From DATKRB01 sp963794215 (GTDB taxonomy: Bacteria > Actinomycetota > Acidimicrobiia > Acidimicrobiales > RAAP-2): a stretch of 64,000 nucleotides of DNA. Every line of letters begins with the position of its first letter. Positions within the stretch are counted from its first letter, which is position 1. Under the pieces are notes generated by a model. It did not search any database, was not told where the DNA came from, and saw nothing but the letters and a program-made list of their open reading frames with translations. Location: contig CAWCCQ010000002.1 of NCBI GenBank assembly GCA_963794215.1, forward strand, positions 248,001 to 312,000. The letters are read 5' to 3'. Shown here piece after piece: positions 17,207 through 26,391 of this stretch. The translations under genes were made by a program, and so were the position numbers.

Positions 17207-17666
17207 GTGGCAGGCGTTCACGTCCGGTCATGGCAGGGGGCATACCGGGGGCTCCTCCCCGATGAGTACCTGGATGGGCTGCGACCCAAAGATCGAGGAG
17301 CCCGCTACACCTTTGGCTCCACTGAGCCGGGCGCACCGCTGACCGTGGTCGCCGGCGACCAAGGGAGCAGCTGTGGGTCGTCACCGTGGCACCGGCTCAG
17401 AGCATCGACGTTCCAGGTGCGGGTGAGGTGCTTGCCCTCTACGTCGATCCCGACTCGTGGGACCTGGGGGTCGGTGGGTGCTTGATGGAGGACGCTCGGG
17501 CCCTCCTCGCCGGACAGGGTTCACCGAGGCCATCGTCTGCGTGCTCGTGAACAACGACCGGGCCGAGCGCTTCTATCGCACCGATGGGTGGCTCCCCGAT
17601 GGTGGCCGACGGCAAGACGATGTCTGGGGTGTCTCAGTCGATGAGGTTCGCTATGGGCGCCGCTGA
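17207..17666 (+). pseudogene. GNAT acetyltransferase, two frameshifts
   Basis: Joined frames give a complete GNAT of about 153 residues: VRSWQGAYRGLLPDEYLDGL, then QLWVVTVAP, EVLALYVDPDSWDLGVGGCL (acetyl-CoA-binding region), and GFTEAIVCVLVNNDRAERFY followed by GWLPDGGRR. Both breaks are one missing G in a GGG run (17363-17365 and 17517-17519). The WQAAYRG-type start is characteristic of a GNAT subgroup that acetylates small molecules. The stop overlaps the start of the methyltransferase at 17654. Confidence 0.7.
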
Positions 17667-18445
17667 TCTAGGCCACGAGCCGCTGAACCTCATCGCCTAC
17701 GATGATCAAATGGGCGAGGGGTTCGACCCAGAGGCGATATTCAACGACGACTACCTGTACTTTTCCGCTCAGAGACTGGGGGCGAGGCCACCGAGGCAGA
17801 GGTCGAACTGCTCTGGCGGCTTGCACAGATGTCGCCCGGCGACCGTGTCCTGGACCTCGCTTGCGGGCACGGCCGCATGGCTAATCGCCTTGCCGAGAGG
17901 GGCGCTGAGGTCATCGGACTGGATGCCACGGCGAGCTTCCTCGACCTCGCTCGACTCGACGCTGAAGAGCGTTGCGTATCAGTTGAGTACGTCCAGGGCG
18001 ACATGCGGCACATACCGTGGAGCAGCCATTTCGATGTCGTGGTCTCGTGGTTCACAGCATTCGGCTACTTCGATGACGACGACAATCGACACGTTCTCTC
18101 CCGGGTCGCTCGGCACTGCGGCCGGGGGGCCGATTCGTTCTTGAGCTGAACCACCGGGACCAGTTGATGGGTCGCTACCTTCCGACCGACGTGGTTGAAC
18201 GAGACGGCAACCAACGAATCGATGAGCATCGCTTTGACCCACTGACTGGACGGACCCTGGTCAATCGAACGGTCATCAGGGATGGCCACGTACGGCGATC
18301 CACCTTCTTCGTGAGATTGTTCTCCTTTACCGAGCTGCGTGACTGGCTCCTAACCGCTGGCTTCACTTCCATCACGCCCTACGGCTCGGACGGCGAGACT
18401 CTGACCGCCACTTCCCCCCGCATGATCGTGGTGGCGCACCGATAG
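17654..18445 (+). pseudogene. Class I methyltransferase, two frameshifts
   Basis: Repaired length about 263 residues: NLIAYDDQMGEGFDPEAIFN, then RVLDLACGHGRMANRLAERG (motif I), VIGLDATASFLDLAR, GDMRHIPWSSHFDVVVSWF, the segment RFVLELNHRDQLMGRY and a C-terminal beta region (RTLVNRTVIRDGHVRRSTFF). The breaks lie in a G5 run at 17778-17782 and at GG near 18112; one G added at each restores the standard sequence (ARALRPGGRFVLEL). Start 17654 overlaps the preceding GNAT by 13 bp. Substrate unknown. Confidence 0.7.
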
Positions 18446-18601
18446 CTTTCCGCAGCATAGGAACTTGGATTCCGGTCAGAGAGTGGTTCGCTGGCCCTGG
18501 GCTGAGCCGCCACCACAGCCGGGCATTTATCTCCCTGGTCTTCGCATCCAGATACGCAATCAGCCGTTGACAAACATGATTTGTCAATGTACGGTTGCTT
18601 C

Positions 18602-19369
18602 ATGGCGCTACACGAGATGGCAGTACCCGATCTGGATGGCCTGATCGCCGAGGTCGACAGAACGTGCACCAGCAGCGACTGGGTTGATCGGCTTGCAACA
18701 GCAGCAGATATCGCTAATCGACTCCAAACCCTCGGGGATAACCTCATCGAAGAGTTCGTCGAGCACTGTCGCTTCACAGGACGATCGTGGGCGGACATCG
18801 GCGCTGCCCTCGGTGTTACCCGTCAAGCAGCACAACAGAAGTTCCTCTCGCCACACAGGGAATACGACTCGTCCGAGTTTTCGAAAGAACTGTCGGCGGC
18901 CATGGTGCAAATGAAGCAAGCAGCCGTGCAGCGGCGCCACAACTACATCGGGACAGAGCACCTTCTCCTCGGACTTCTGTCGGCGGACAACACCGCCGCT
19001 GCGGCCCTTCGTGCGTGCGGGACCGACCCGGGTCATCTCCAGACAGCGATCGACTCGATGCTCAGTGTGGGGGCATCCCAGGCAGCCGAACGAATCGCAT
19101 GGACCCCTTACGCTCGACGTGCAATAGCGACGGCGAAGGAGCTGGCTTCACAAGCAGGCGACCCAACTCCCATGAGCTGCTTTGAGCTTCTGGTTGGCCT
19201 TCTGCGTTTGGGTCGGGGCGTTGCTGCCACTGTTCTCTCGGATGCCGGGATCAACGAGGGAAGGCTCGACGAGGTCGTCTCAAAAAAATTCGCGGTTTCT
19301 TGGCCAGTTTGGTCTTCGGTTCAGGCTGATCACCGGACCGTCCCAGACACCAGGAAAGCGGGCTACTAG
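18602..19369 (+). CDS. Clp N-terminal domain protein with HTH-like N-terminus
   Basis: About 255 residues. The N-terminal third has an HTH-like segment (WADIGAALGVTRQAAQQKF). Residues about 105-220 hold two Clp-N repeats (HNYIGTEHLLLGLLSADNTA and CFELLVGLLRLGRGVAATVL), the adaptor-binding domain of ClpC/ClpA, but there is no AAA+ ATPase module. Stand-alone Clp-N proteins are common in actinobacteria and are thought to act as regulators or adaptors. ATG 18602 is chosen; 18617 is an alternative. Intact frame. Confidence 0.75.
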   Translation: MALHEMAVPDLDGLIAEVDRTCTSSDWVDRLATAADIANRLQTLGDNLIEEFVEHCRFTGRSWADIGAALGVTRQAAQQKFLSPHREYDSSEFSKELSAAMVQMKQAAVQRRHNYIGTEHLLLGLLSADNTAAAALRACGTDPGHLQTAIDSMLSVGASQAAERIAWTPYARRAIATAKELASQAGDPTPMSCFELLVGLLRLGRGVAATVLSDAGINEGRLDEVVSKKFAVSWPVWSSVQADHRTVPDTRKAGY

Positions 19370-19885
19370 AGGTCTCGTCGATACCGAGTCTCAGTCAACA
19401 CAAACGATCCTCGATCGTCCAACCGCTCGGTCCCGTCAGGTCGCCATCCGCCAGCTTCGTAGAACCGCCGAGTCCGAACGTTATCGGTCAGCACCCACAG
19501 CGTGGCCGATGTGAACCCAGCCTGTCGCAGCCAGTCGACCGCTCGTTCCAACAGGAGCCGGCCTGCACCCTGGTCCGACGCTTCAGGTATGAGGTAGATG
19601 GCGGTTACCTCCCCCGTCGCAGAGGTGGCGTCGGCGTCTCGACTGGGGGCGACGTGCACGAATCCAACCGCTTGCCCATCGACCTCGACCAAGAATGTGG
19701 CCTGGCCGAGAGCCGCCGCCTCTTGGAGAATCTGGGTCCAGACTTCCTCCCGGGCTGGGATCGAGAGACCGTCGAGGTAGTCATCAGGAATGATGCCTCG
19801 GTACGCCGCTTGCCAGCTCCGAACGTGGATGGGTGCGATGATCGAGGCGTCCTCGTAGTAGCCTCTCGAATCCTCACGGCGTCAT
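19366..19885 (-). pseudogene. GNAT acetyltransferase, N-terminal frameshifts
   Basis: From about 19850 to the stop at 19366 one frame reads ASIIAPIHVRSWQAAYRGII, EVWTQILQEAAALGQATFLV, GEVTAIYLIPEASDQGAGRL and FTSATLWVLTDNVRTRRFYE, an intact GNAT body of the same subgroup as the gene at 17207. The N-terminus (RIREATT) is in another frame, joined by one G near 19853, and a further base near 19880 would give the usual MTPVRIREAT start at 19885. It is divergent from the GNAT starting at 19887, and its end overlaps the Clp-N gene by a few bases. Confidence 0.7.
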
Positions 19886-19886
19886 T

Positions 19887-20304
19887 ATGACGAATCCCCA
19901 GTGTCCCTTGGTACGGCGAGCAACGCCCGACGATCTCCCGGCACTCAGGTCTGCCTACCTCAGCTCTTGGCGAGCTGGCTACAAAGGAGCTTGTGCCCCA
20001 AAATGAGTTGGACCGGCAAGCTGCGATTCGGGAGACGTACGACTGGGGTGGGGCCGTCGAGCGGGTGGACCGGCTAGTCCTCGTGGCTGAGTCAGACGGG
20101 CTCATCAGCGGGATCGTGGAGTGTGTGCACCTTCCCGCTCCGGGACGATTGCCCTCCGTCGAGATGCTCTACGTCGTTCCATCGGCGTGGGGAATCGGCA
20201 CAGCCAAGGCACTGTTGGATGCAGCTCTGTCGGCCGTGTGGGCTGCCGGACATCGAACGGCATGGCTGGAGGTGGTCGAGAGGTACAGGCCGGTCACCGT
20301 CTGA
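19887..20304 (+). pseudogene. GNAT acetyltransferase, frameshifted and C-terminally altered
   Basis: ATG 19887 gives MTNPQCPLVRRATPDDLPAL, RSAYLSSWRAGYK; removing one A from AAA at 19983-19985 continues into VPQNELDRQAAIRETYDW, RLVLVAESDGLISGIVEC and EMLYVVPSAWGIGTAKALLD (acetyl-CoA binding). It stops after LEVVERYRPVTV at the point where relatives carry the RFYERDGF segment, so the last strands are missing. It is a third member of the cluster and runs into an APH relic. Confidence 0.6.
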
Positions 20305-20307
20305 GCG

Positions 20308-20690
20308 ATGATCAGTGGCGAGCGGTTGGCGCCGCAGCAAAGGGATTTGGAAGGCACGGGACCGGTGATCGTCCATGGAGACTTCGGACCCCAGAACATG
20401 CTGTTTGACGATGAGGTCGGCGTCGTGGTGGCCATCCTCGACTGGGAGTCAGCACCTTGGCTCGCGGTCGAAGACCGGCCTGGGCCGAATGGCTGATCCG
20501 TACCCACCATCCAGATCGATCACTGCGCTCCGAGTCTGTTGAAGGCTCAGGGCTCTGGTTAACTTGGTCCGATCGGAAGGAGCCAGGGTGGCCAGTGCCG
20601 CTCGCTACTGGACTATTGCGAATCAGCGGGGATGTCCCGGGCCGCCGCCGACTGGGCCGAGAGACTGGAGGTAACCAAACGGTGGCAGGA
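20308..20690 (+). pseudogene. Aminoglycoside phosphotransferase-like kinase, C-terminal relic
   Basis: Contains VIVHGDFGPQNMLFDDE, the catalytic loop of APH/choline-kinase-like enzymes (HGD-x-x-x-x-N), followed by VAILDWESA with the metal-binding D. The frame then shifts near 20470 to AWAEWLIRTHHPDRS. The N-lobe and ATP-binding region are missing, because the preceding GNAT occupies that space. It is therefore a fragment and cannot be an active kinase. Confidence 0.65.
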
Positions 20691-20693
20691 GTG

Positions 20694-21109
20694 ATGGAGA
20701 TCAACTACGGCTGGAGGCTCCCCCGTCTCGGACGGCGAGATGGTCACACTGGTGGCGTCTCACGGCGGTGATCCTGCTCCTGGGTGGTGGGATCGGGTTC
20801 GTCCGCACAGCCTCGGGTGGGTGAGCGCCCGGCTGGACGATGGGCAACTGATCGGGTTCGTCAACGTGGCGTGGGACGGAGGTGTTCACGCCTTTCTCCT
20901 CGACACCAAGGTGTCGAGTGCCTATCAGCGGCACGGGATCGGCATCGAACTCGTGCGGAGGGCGGGCATTCAGGCCAAGGCCGCCGGTTGCGAATGGCTG
21001 CACGTCGACTTCGAAGAGCGCCTGGCCCTTCTACTTCGCCGGATGCGGATTCCGTCCGACCATGGCGGGCCTGATACACCTTCCATCCATCTCCCCGCTG
21101 TCCCGGTGA
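20694..21109 (+). pseudogene. GNAT acetyltransferase, two frameshifts
   Basis: ATG 20694 starts MEINYGWRLP; one C removed from the C5 run near 20720 joins VSDGEMVTLVASHGGD, PGWWDRVRPHSLGWVSARLD, LIGFVNVAWDGGVHAFLLDT, KVSSAYQRHGIGIELVRRA and CEWLHVDFEERLA. A second shift near 21028 leads to FYFAGCGFRPTMAGLIHLPS and a stop at 21109. The order matches a common actinobacterial GNAT that acts in a neighbourhood of resistance-like enzymes. Fourth acetyltransferase within 4 kb. Confidence 0.65.
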
Positions 21110-21154
21110 GCATGCCGTCGCATTGAACGCTCGACGGGCGAATCATTCGACCAT

Positions 21155-21286
21155 CTAGGCCCGCCCCGAAACGTTGCCGAGGTGCCGGGCCGGGTGTCCC
21201 TGAGCTTCGAGATGGCGCACCATCTCGACGGCGACGGTGTACTTGCCCGTGCCCGGAAATCCGAGCAACAGGAAGATCGTCGCCAC
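21155..21286 (-). pseudogene. P-loop ATPase/kinase N-terminal fragment
   Basis: From GTG 21286 the frame reads VATIFLLLGFPGTGKYTVAV with a perfect Walker A motif (GFPGTGKYT), then EMVRHLEAQGHPARHL and an early stop at 21155. Only 43 residues remain; Walker B and the rest of the domain are absent. It looks like the start of a small nucleoside-kinase-like or AAA protein cut by rearrangement at the border of the AT-richer segment. Confidence 0.5.
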
Positions 21287-21773
21287 GGGTAACTCTAGGG
21301 CACACCCGCTCTCTCACGCCCATACCCGACAGCGGCAACTGGGACACCATGAATCCACTTGGATGGCCGTCGTCATACGCTCGTCTCTACTCTACGTTGA
21401 GGCGACCCAATCCAGTTGTGACCGACGAGCCATGCGGAGATTGACGCCCGCAGGACGCTGGTGGCCACACGTTCCTGAGTCGCTGGGCAGGAAACACCTA
21501 CTTCGCCTCCTCTACTCATTCAACAGGTGTCCTCAGCGCTTGTGCGCAATATGTGTAAGGCCCATTTTATGTGGTTATATCCCGTATGTATAGAGAGCCT
21601 GTGTGTGCAATGTATGGTATTCGAAAAGGTTGCGAACAACGTTGTATCCTCTTCAGGCCACGAGGCATATTTTCCCAGGTGAAGCCAATTTTGGCGCCAG
21701 CTATTGCCATCCGAGGTTCAGAGGTTTACTCTGATCGTCTGCGAAACGCTTTCGCGGAAAGGAGGGTAGTAAA
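21287..21773. other. AT-richer noncoding pocket upstream of Cys-rich gene
   Basis: Base composition falls sharply here, with runs such as ATGTGGTTATATCCCGTATG and ATTTTCCCAGGTGAAGCC, unlike either flank. A 68-codon frame (21571-21777) ends in a GTGA overlap with the next gene but has little coding character. AAAGGAGG at about 21759-21766 is a strong ribosome site for the GTG at 21774. The pocket may hold the promoter of a transferred module. Confidence 0.45.
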
Positions 21774-22384
21774 GTGAGCAGCAATTTGACGGAGATTTTC
21801 CGGGGCGGGCGCCTTCCTCCGCCCGGGCTGCAAGGTGACTACACCGGGTCGTGCGTCGTCTGTGGGTACCGCACCGATTCAGGACTTGTGTTCGAAGGGG
21901 AGGGCGAGTTCCTCATCGCCGCCATGATGCGCCTAGGGCTGCCGGAGTTCGATGCGCACGCCATGATCGAGCAGGAATACAACTGCTCCCCCAGGCAACG
22001 TCCCTTCGGGGATCTCGGTCGGTCAAGCTCGGGCTTCAAATATGTCGGCCGCGCGCCGACCAAGCTGGATTCGAGGTGGGTCCATTTCCGCACGTACCCC
22101 TGTTTCTGGGACCGGACATCGACGCTCACGGGCGTCTTGTGCTGCACGGCAACCAGCCGAACGGGTGCATCGTATGCTCAGCATGCACTCATTCCGCCAT
22201 AGGGCTGCTAGGCGATCTGGATTTCCATGAACGAATTCTCACGGGAATCGGTGTGACCGAGGCAGAAGTCATTTTACGACCGAGATTCTCCGAGCGGGAG
22301 TCTTTACGCTGGTCAGTCGTCGTCGGCGCCGGAACTGCCCACCAGCAGGAAGAGATTCCCATCCCGCTGGGATTGGCGCTGTGA
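21774..22384 (+). pseudogene. Cys-rich hypothetical protein, frameshifted
   Basis: GTG 21774, preceded by AAAGGAGG, gives LTEIFRGGRLPPPGLQGDYT, then CVVCGYRTDSGLVFEGEGEF. After about residue 85 the coding signal moves to another frame: VPLFLGPDIDAHGRLVLHGN, NGCIVCSACTHSAIGLLGDL and TGIGVTEAEVILRPRF. Two C-x-x-C pairs suggest zinc binding. A short related segment (AEILRGRRLLPGL, C-x-x-C) lies beside tRNA-Asn near 36450. I do not recognise the family; position before an adenine methyltransferase suggests a phage or plasmid origin. Confidence 0.5.
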
Positions 22385-22547
22385 CGAGGCGCTGAACAGC
22401 TTCAGCCAGTTTCCCGGGCCGCCCGTGGAGGAGGACCATCTCGCCTACCGTCCTCCTTGGCTGGATGTCTAGCGGTCCACCTTCCTCTGAGCAGGGCAGC
22501 GCCCCAGAGTGGACGGATTTCCGTGACCGGGCGATCCGCTTCCCAAC

Positions 22548-23464
22548 ATGAAAGAGCGAACCCCATGGACGATGGTCGTTGGCTCCGCCGACATCGGAGC
22601 CTGGGCCGAGCGCATCAAGGCCTCCCTCGCCCGGACCGTCGAGGCGTTCATCGACACGGGTCAACTCCTCATCGATTGCAAGGTGGCGGTCTCGGGCACG
22701 GCCAGTTCCAAGAGGCGGTCCGCAGGGCGGGGATGAGCCCTCAGACGGCCCGCATGTTCATGTCCGTGGCCCAGCACCCGGTCGTGGGAAACGTCGGCAA
22801 TGCCAGCCTTTTGCCCGGGGGCGACTACACGGCGTTGTCCCTGCTGGCCAGCGTGGAGCCCAAGCAACTGCTCGCCGCCATGAAGAGAGGTGCGGTCCGG
22901 TCGGACATGAGCCGGGCCGAGGTGAAGGCGTTCGTGGGTCGTTCGAGGGTGAAGCTCGTGAACCCTTCCGTGCCCGAGGGCACGTTCCCCACCATAGCCA
23001 TCGACCCGCCGTGGCCGTACGAGAACCAAGCGTCCCGTGGTGCCGCCAACAATCACTATCCGCCGCTGACACTGGACGAGTTGGCCGACCTTGAGATCCC
23101 CGCCGCCAGGAACGCTCACCTCTACCTGTGGGTGACCAATGCGTTCCTGGGACCGGGGCTGGAACTGCTCGACGCATGGGGCTTCACGTACAGGAACGTG
23201 CTCACGTGGTGCAAGCCGCACATTGGGCCTGGAAACTACTTTCGCAATTTGACTGAGCAGGTGCTGTTCGCCACCCGGGGCAAGCTGGCCCTCAGACGAA
23301 ACGACGTGGGTACCTGGTTCAAGGCAAACCGGGGAAAGCGTCACAGCACGAAGCCCAAAGAGTTCTACCAGTTGGTCGAGCGATGCTCACCCGGGCCGTA
23401 CTTGGACAGGATGTTCGCCCGGCGGCAGCGGGCGGGGTGGTCGGTGTTCGGGAACGAAGTGTGA
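22548..23464 (+). CDS. MT-A70 family DNA N6-adenine methyltransferase (frameshift near N-terminus)
   Basis: The body reads FPTIAIDPPWPYENQASRGA (catalytic DPPW), YPPLTLDELADLEIPAA, AHLYLWVTNAFLGPGLELLD, VLTWCKPHIGPGNYFRN and KEFYQLVERCSPGPYLDRMF, the standard MT-A70 order as found in phages and plasmids. The N-terminal 50 residues (ADIGAWAERIKASLARTVEA, FIDTGQLLIDCK) are in another frame, joined to GHGQFQEAVRRAGMSPQTAR by one base near 22690. The N-terminal domain resembles the helical module of DUF3102-type phage proteins. No cognate restriction gene is adjacent, so it may be an orphan or anti-restriction enzyme. Confidence 0.75.
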
Positions 23465-23485
23465 AGTAACGGCTTCTTGGTCTAG

Positions 23486-23720
23486 GAGCGACCGATCTCC
23501 TCCAGCAGAGCGTGTTCAAGCATCTTGGTGAGCAGTTCCCGGCATTCCTGCTCTTACTGCTCTCGATCCTCCCGAAGCGCCCGGTACGTGGGCTCGACGC
23601 CGACGACGAAGAAGATGTCGGCTGCCTGGTCGGGAGTCAACTCGTAGCGGCAGCCACCCAAACGTCAAGGAGGTGGGTCGCTACAGCCTTGGCGAGAGTC
23701 GCCAGGTGGGGTCGATGACC
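23486..23720 (-). pseudogene. TetR-family regulator, C-terminal relic
   Basis: Minus-strand frames give HLATLAKAVATHLLDVWVAA, then ELTPDQAADIFFVVGVEPTY followed by RALREDREQ, an in-frame TAA, and ECRELLTKMLEHALLEEIG. This order (PDQAADIFFV...YR-x-L...L...ALL) is typical of the ligand domain end of actinobacterial TetR proteins. The DNA-binding domain is absent. One frameshift plus one nonsense codon indicate a dead fragment. Confidence 0.45.
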
Positions 23721-23809
23721 GTCCTCGCTGGACCAGTTTTGCGGATTGGCCGTAACTCGCTTCTGGCGGCGATCCACCCACATCTCAATGTGCCTTCGCA
23801 ACACTGCTC

Positions 23810-24728
23810 TCACCGTTCTGAAACCGCAGGATGCTGGAGGCCCTCCTCATCTTCGGGAATTCGCAACAGTTCAAGTGCGTGGATCGCTTCTTCGATTCGA
23901 GGGTCCGGGTCGGCGCCAAGAAGCTCGAACAGTTGTTCCTCGATGATCGGTCGGGACAGCCAAGCACGCAGAGGAACGGCGAACCACGAGGCCACCAGCC
24001 CTCCTAGCCTCTCATCACGAGCCGCTTGGTACCACTGGGAGCGTGACCTCACAAGTGGGCGCATCCTGATGAGCTTGGAAGATGGCGAGCTGCGTGTTCA
24101 GGGGGCATCTCATCCCAGACGCTGAGCCACGGAACGATGTCCCAAGTTGCAGCCGCCACGCCACAAAGGATTTCATTCCCGTCCAGATCACCCGATGGGT
24201 CCTCGGAGAGGGTCTTTCTGTAGATGGCATCGAAGAACTCCTCGACGGCGTCTCGCTCGGCCGGAGCCCGCTGTTGCCATTCGGCGCCTCGGAGATGGCT
24301 CAGGACCCGCCCGGCGTGAACGTGAAGGTGCCCTTCGCCCAGGAGGCGGGCAATACGGGGAAAGAGATGCCGCAAGATCAAAGCGTAGGGAGTCCAGCGG
24401 ACCTCTATCTCATCGAGTAGCTCACGATCGAGTCGTATGGCACCTCGTCTGCCGGGAGGACAAGCTCCTCCCACCCGTTCGGCCAACAGTACGTGCACCC
24501 ATCGATGTCCGAAGGAATCTCCACCTGCCTGAACACCTCGTCGAGACGATCAAGGGCGTCGGCTAGATTCTGGCGCTCAGTCTCGCCCACACACACGATC
24601 CTCTCACCATCAGGACCACGGGCAAACAGAACCTGGGCGTCACCTAGACGGGACGAGCTGACACCCGCCGAGCGGCGTGCCAACGACTCCCATCGTGCCG
24701 GGAGCCATACTGTGCGGATGCTCTTCAT
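23810..24728 (-). pseudogene. Conserved hypothetical protein, two frameshifts
   Basis: Three frames join into about 305 residues: VWLPARWESLARRSAG, RIVCVGETERQNLADALDRL, CTYCWPNGWEELVLPADEVP; then DEIEVRWTPYALILRHLFPR, AERDAVEEFFDAIYRK; then RSQWYQAARDERLGGLVASW and EEQLFELLGADPDPRIEEAI. Breaks are near 24420 and 24072. The helical, HEAT-like character suggests a scaffold or immunity-type protein; family not recognised. The ATG at 24728 overlaps the divergent gene's start, so the true start may be further in. Confidence 0.45.
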
Positions 24729-24987
24729 CGAGTACGACTGGAGGGACGACGGCGAGATCGAGCTGGTCGGCCTGATCAATGCTGTCGAAGAGGATAGCCA
24801 GGACCCCGACGGGGAAGCGTGGCTCGGCATGGCGGAGGACCCACGAGGACGGCGGCATGGGGTGCGTCGGTGTGCCCCTGACGATCTCACGACCATGGAG
24901 GAAACCGAGGACCCCGAGGAGCTTCGGCGCATTGTCGAGCGCATCATCCTGGCTGACCGGGCAACCAAGGAACGGGTGCCCTCGTGA
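24718..24987 (+). CDS. Small acidic hypothetical protein
   Basis: 89 residues from ATG 24718 (MLFIEYDWRDDGEIELVGLI), rich in Asp/Glu, with EEDSQDPDGEAWLGMAEDPR and a C-terminal helix EELRRIVERIILADRATKE. A GTG six bases earlier is possible. Its stop overlaps the GTG of the next gene (GTGA). Cytoplasmic; no family recognised. Confidence 0.5.
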   Translation: MLFIEYDWRDDGEIELVGLINAVEEDSQDPDGEAWLGMAEDPRGRRHGVRRCAPDDLTTMEETEDPEELRRIVERIILADRATKERVPS

Positions 24988-25189
24988 GCACGAGCCGATC
25001 GCAGCTCTACCGTTCGCCAGGGACCTGGGCAACATCGAGGCTGTCGAGCACGGGTACAAGCGTGGGGGCCTCTCGGGAGCAGCAGGCGGTCTCGCCGAGC
25101 GCCAGGCACGACGGGTCATCTACCGGGAGGGCAACCGCCAGATCAACCATTTCGTCCGGGCTATCGGTTTGGGTCCGAGGCGCCGCTAA
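24984..25189 (+). CDS. Small basic actinobacterial conserved protein (frameshifted)
   Basis: GTG 24984 starts VSTSRSQLYR; adding one G near 25015 joins ARDLGNIEAVEHGYKRGGLS, AERQARRVIYREGNRQINHF and VRAIGLGPRRR. The pattern SRLYRAARDLGNIEA...YGKRVVRRHVYR...GLLRR is a short conserved protein found across actinobacteria, of unknown function, strongly basic at the C-terminus. Coupled to the preceding gene by a GTGA overlap and convergent with the channel gene. Confidence 0.6.
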
Positions 25190-25937
25190 GGGCTCGATGG
25201 CTCCTCGGTTCGCTGAGAGACGATCAGCTCTCGAATCTCTGCGAGCTGCGTCTTCAACTCCGCCGTCTCCGCTGAGTGCGGCTCTTGAACGAAGTACGAG
25301 GCGATCGTCGCCGTGAGTGCCCCAACCAGTCCGATGCCGGTGAACATGAGGCCCGTGGCGACCCACTTCCCCCCGCCGGTCATCGGGACCTTGTCGCCGT
25401 AGCCGACCGTCGTGACGGTGACCACGGCCCACCAGATGGCGTCCCCGAGTTGTGAATGGCTTGGGTCCGACCGAGTGCTGCTCGAATACCAGCTCAAGCC
25501 CGGCACCGGCGAAGACGACCGCACCCACAACCAGGAACACGAAGTGCAGGCCGTGGTGGGTGAACAGGTGCCGGGCTCGGCGAAGGCCGCTCAAAAGCAC
25601 GAGTACGACTCGGTCGAGACGGATTAGTCGGAGGAGTCGGGCAAGCCGGAGGGGTCGCAGGATGGGCGCTGCCACCATGGCCAGGTCCAAGAGGTGGTGG
25701 CGAACGAAATGCAGCGATCGACAGCGACCCACAGCTTCACGGCGTACTCGACCCCGAACGCCGCCCAGATGAGTAGTCGACGGTGGCAAACGTGGCCGCC
25801 ACCCAGCCGTGGAGTTCGGTGACCAAGGGCACCACCAGCACGGGGAGCCACACCAAGGCCAGTGCCGTCATCACTGGATCGATTCGGGCAGAGACACGTG
25901 TCAGGCGTTCTTCTTGAGTCTGCGTGTCGGTCGTCAC
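25186..25937 (-). pseudogene. Voltage-gated potassium channel, several frameshifts
   Basis: Joined frames give a six-helix channel of about 250 residues: start RVSARIDPVMTALALVWLPV, WAAFGVEYAVKLWVA, an arginine-rich S4 (RPLRLARLLRLIRLDRVVLV), VFLVVGAVVFAGAGLELVFE, the pore AIWWAVVTVTTVGYGDKVP with the TVGYGD selectivity filter, LMFTGIGLVGALTATIASYF and a coiled-coil-like end (TAELKTQLAEIRELIVSQ). At least three breaks separate N-terminus, S4 and pore. If real, no functional channel is made. The stop overlaps the convergent gene. Confidence 0.7.
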
Positions 25938-26109
25938 GACGACGAAGGATATTCGTCCCGATCACGGCGACCACTCACCGTCTAGCAGCGAACGGACGGG
26001 GGGTTCGAACGGTCCCATCGAGCCCAGCGCTGACCCACCCCGTGGGCGCCGGTCGCAAAGGCCGCTTACGCTGACACGCAGCGCAGCGCAAAAGCAACGA
26101 AGGGACGAC

Positions 26110-26375
26110 GTGGGGTTCTTCTCAAGGTTGTTGGTTCCGAGATCAGCACGGAGGGCCGTTCACCCGGTGCGCTCGGCAAGGCGTGCGGTCACGCCAAAGT
26201 CGGTGAAGCGCATCAGGCGAGCAGCCCACCCGGTCAGCAATGCCATCTACGGCATCGAGCGGTCGCTCACCACCAAACCCCGATCACGAACCCGGCGGCC
26301 GGTCTGGCACCCGGAACCTGCACAATCAACCACCGAACCGAGGCGGCGGCCGCTCGGTGCCGACGTACGACCTAG
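26110..26375 (+). CDS. Small basic conserved actinobacterial protein (frameshift near end)
   Basis: GTG 26110 gives VGFFSRLLVPRSARRAVHPV, RSARRAVTPKSVKRIRRA and NAIYGIERSLTTKPRSR, the conserved start of a very basic actinobacterial family (VPRSVRRAxxPVRSxRRAVTP). One C added at CCC 26310-26312 gives the family end GTCTINHRTEAAAARCRRTT and a stop at 26373-26375; otherwise the frame runs on without coding character. Function unknown; a nucleic-acid-binding role is conceivable from its charge. Confidence 0.6.
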
Positions 26376-26391
26376 TACTGCACAGGCGCCC

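Noticed and set aside
21774..22384. Cys-rich gene as a Cas (Csf1-like) or transposon zinc protein
   Set aside because: The C-x-x-C pairs are too generic and no other Cas or transposase gene is adjacent.
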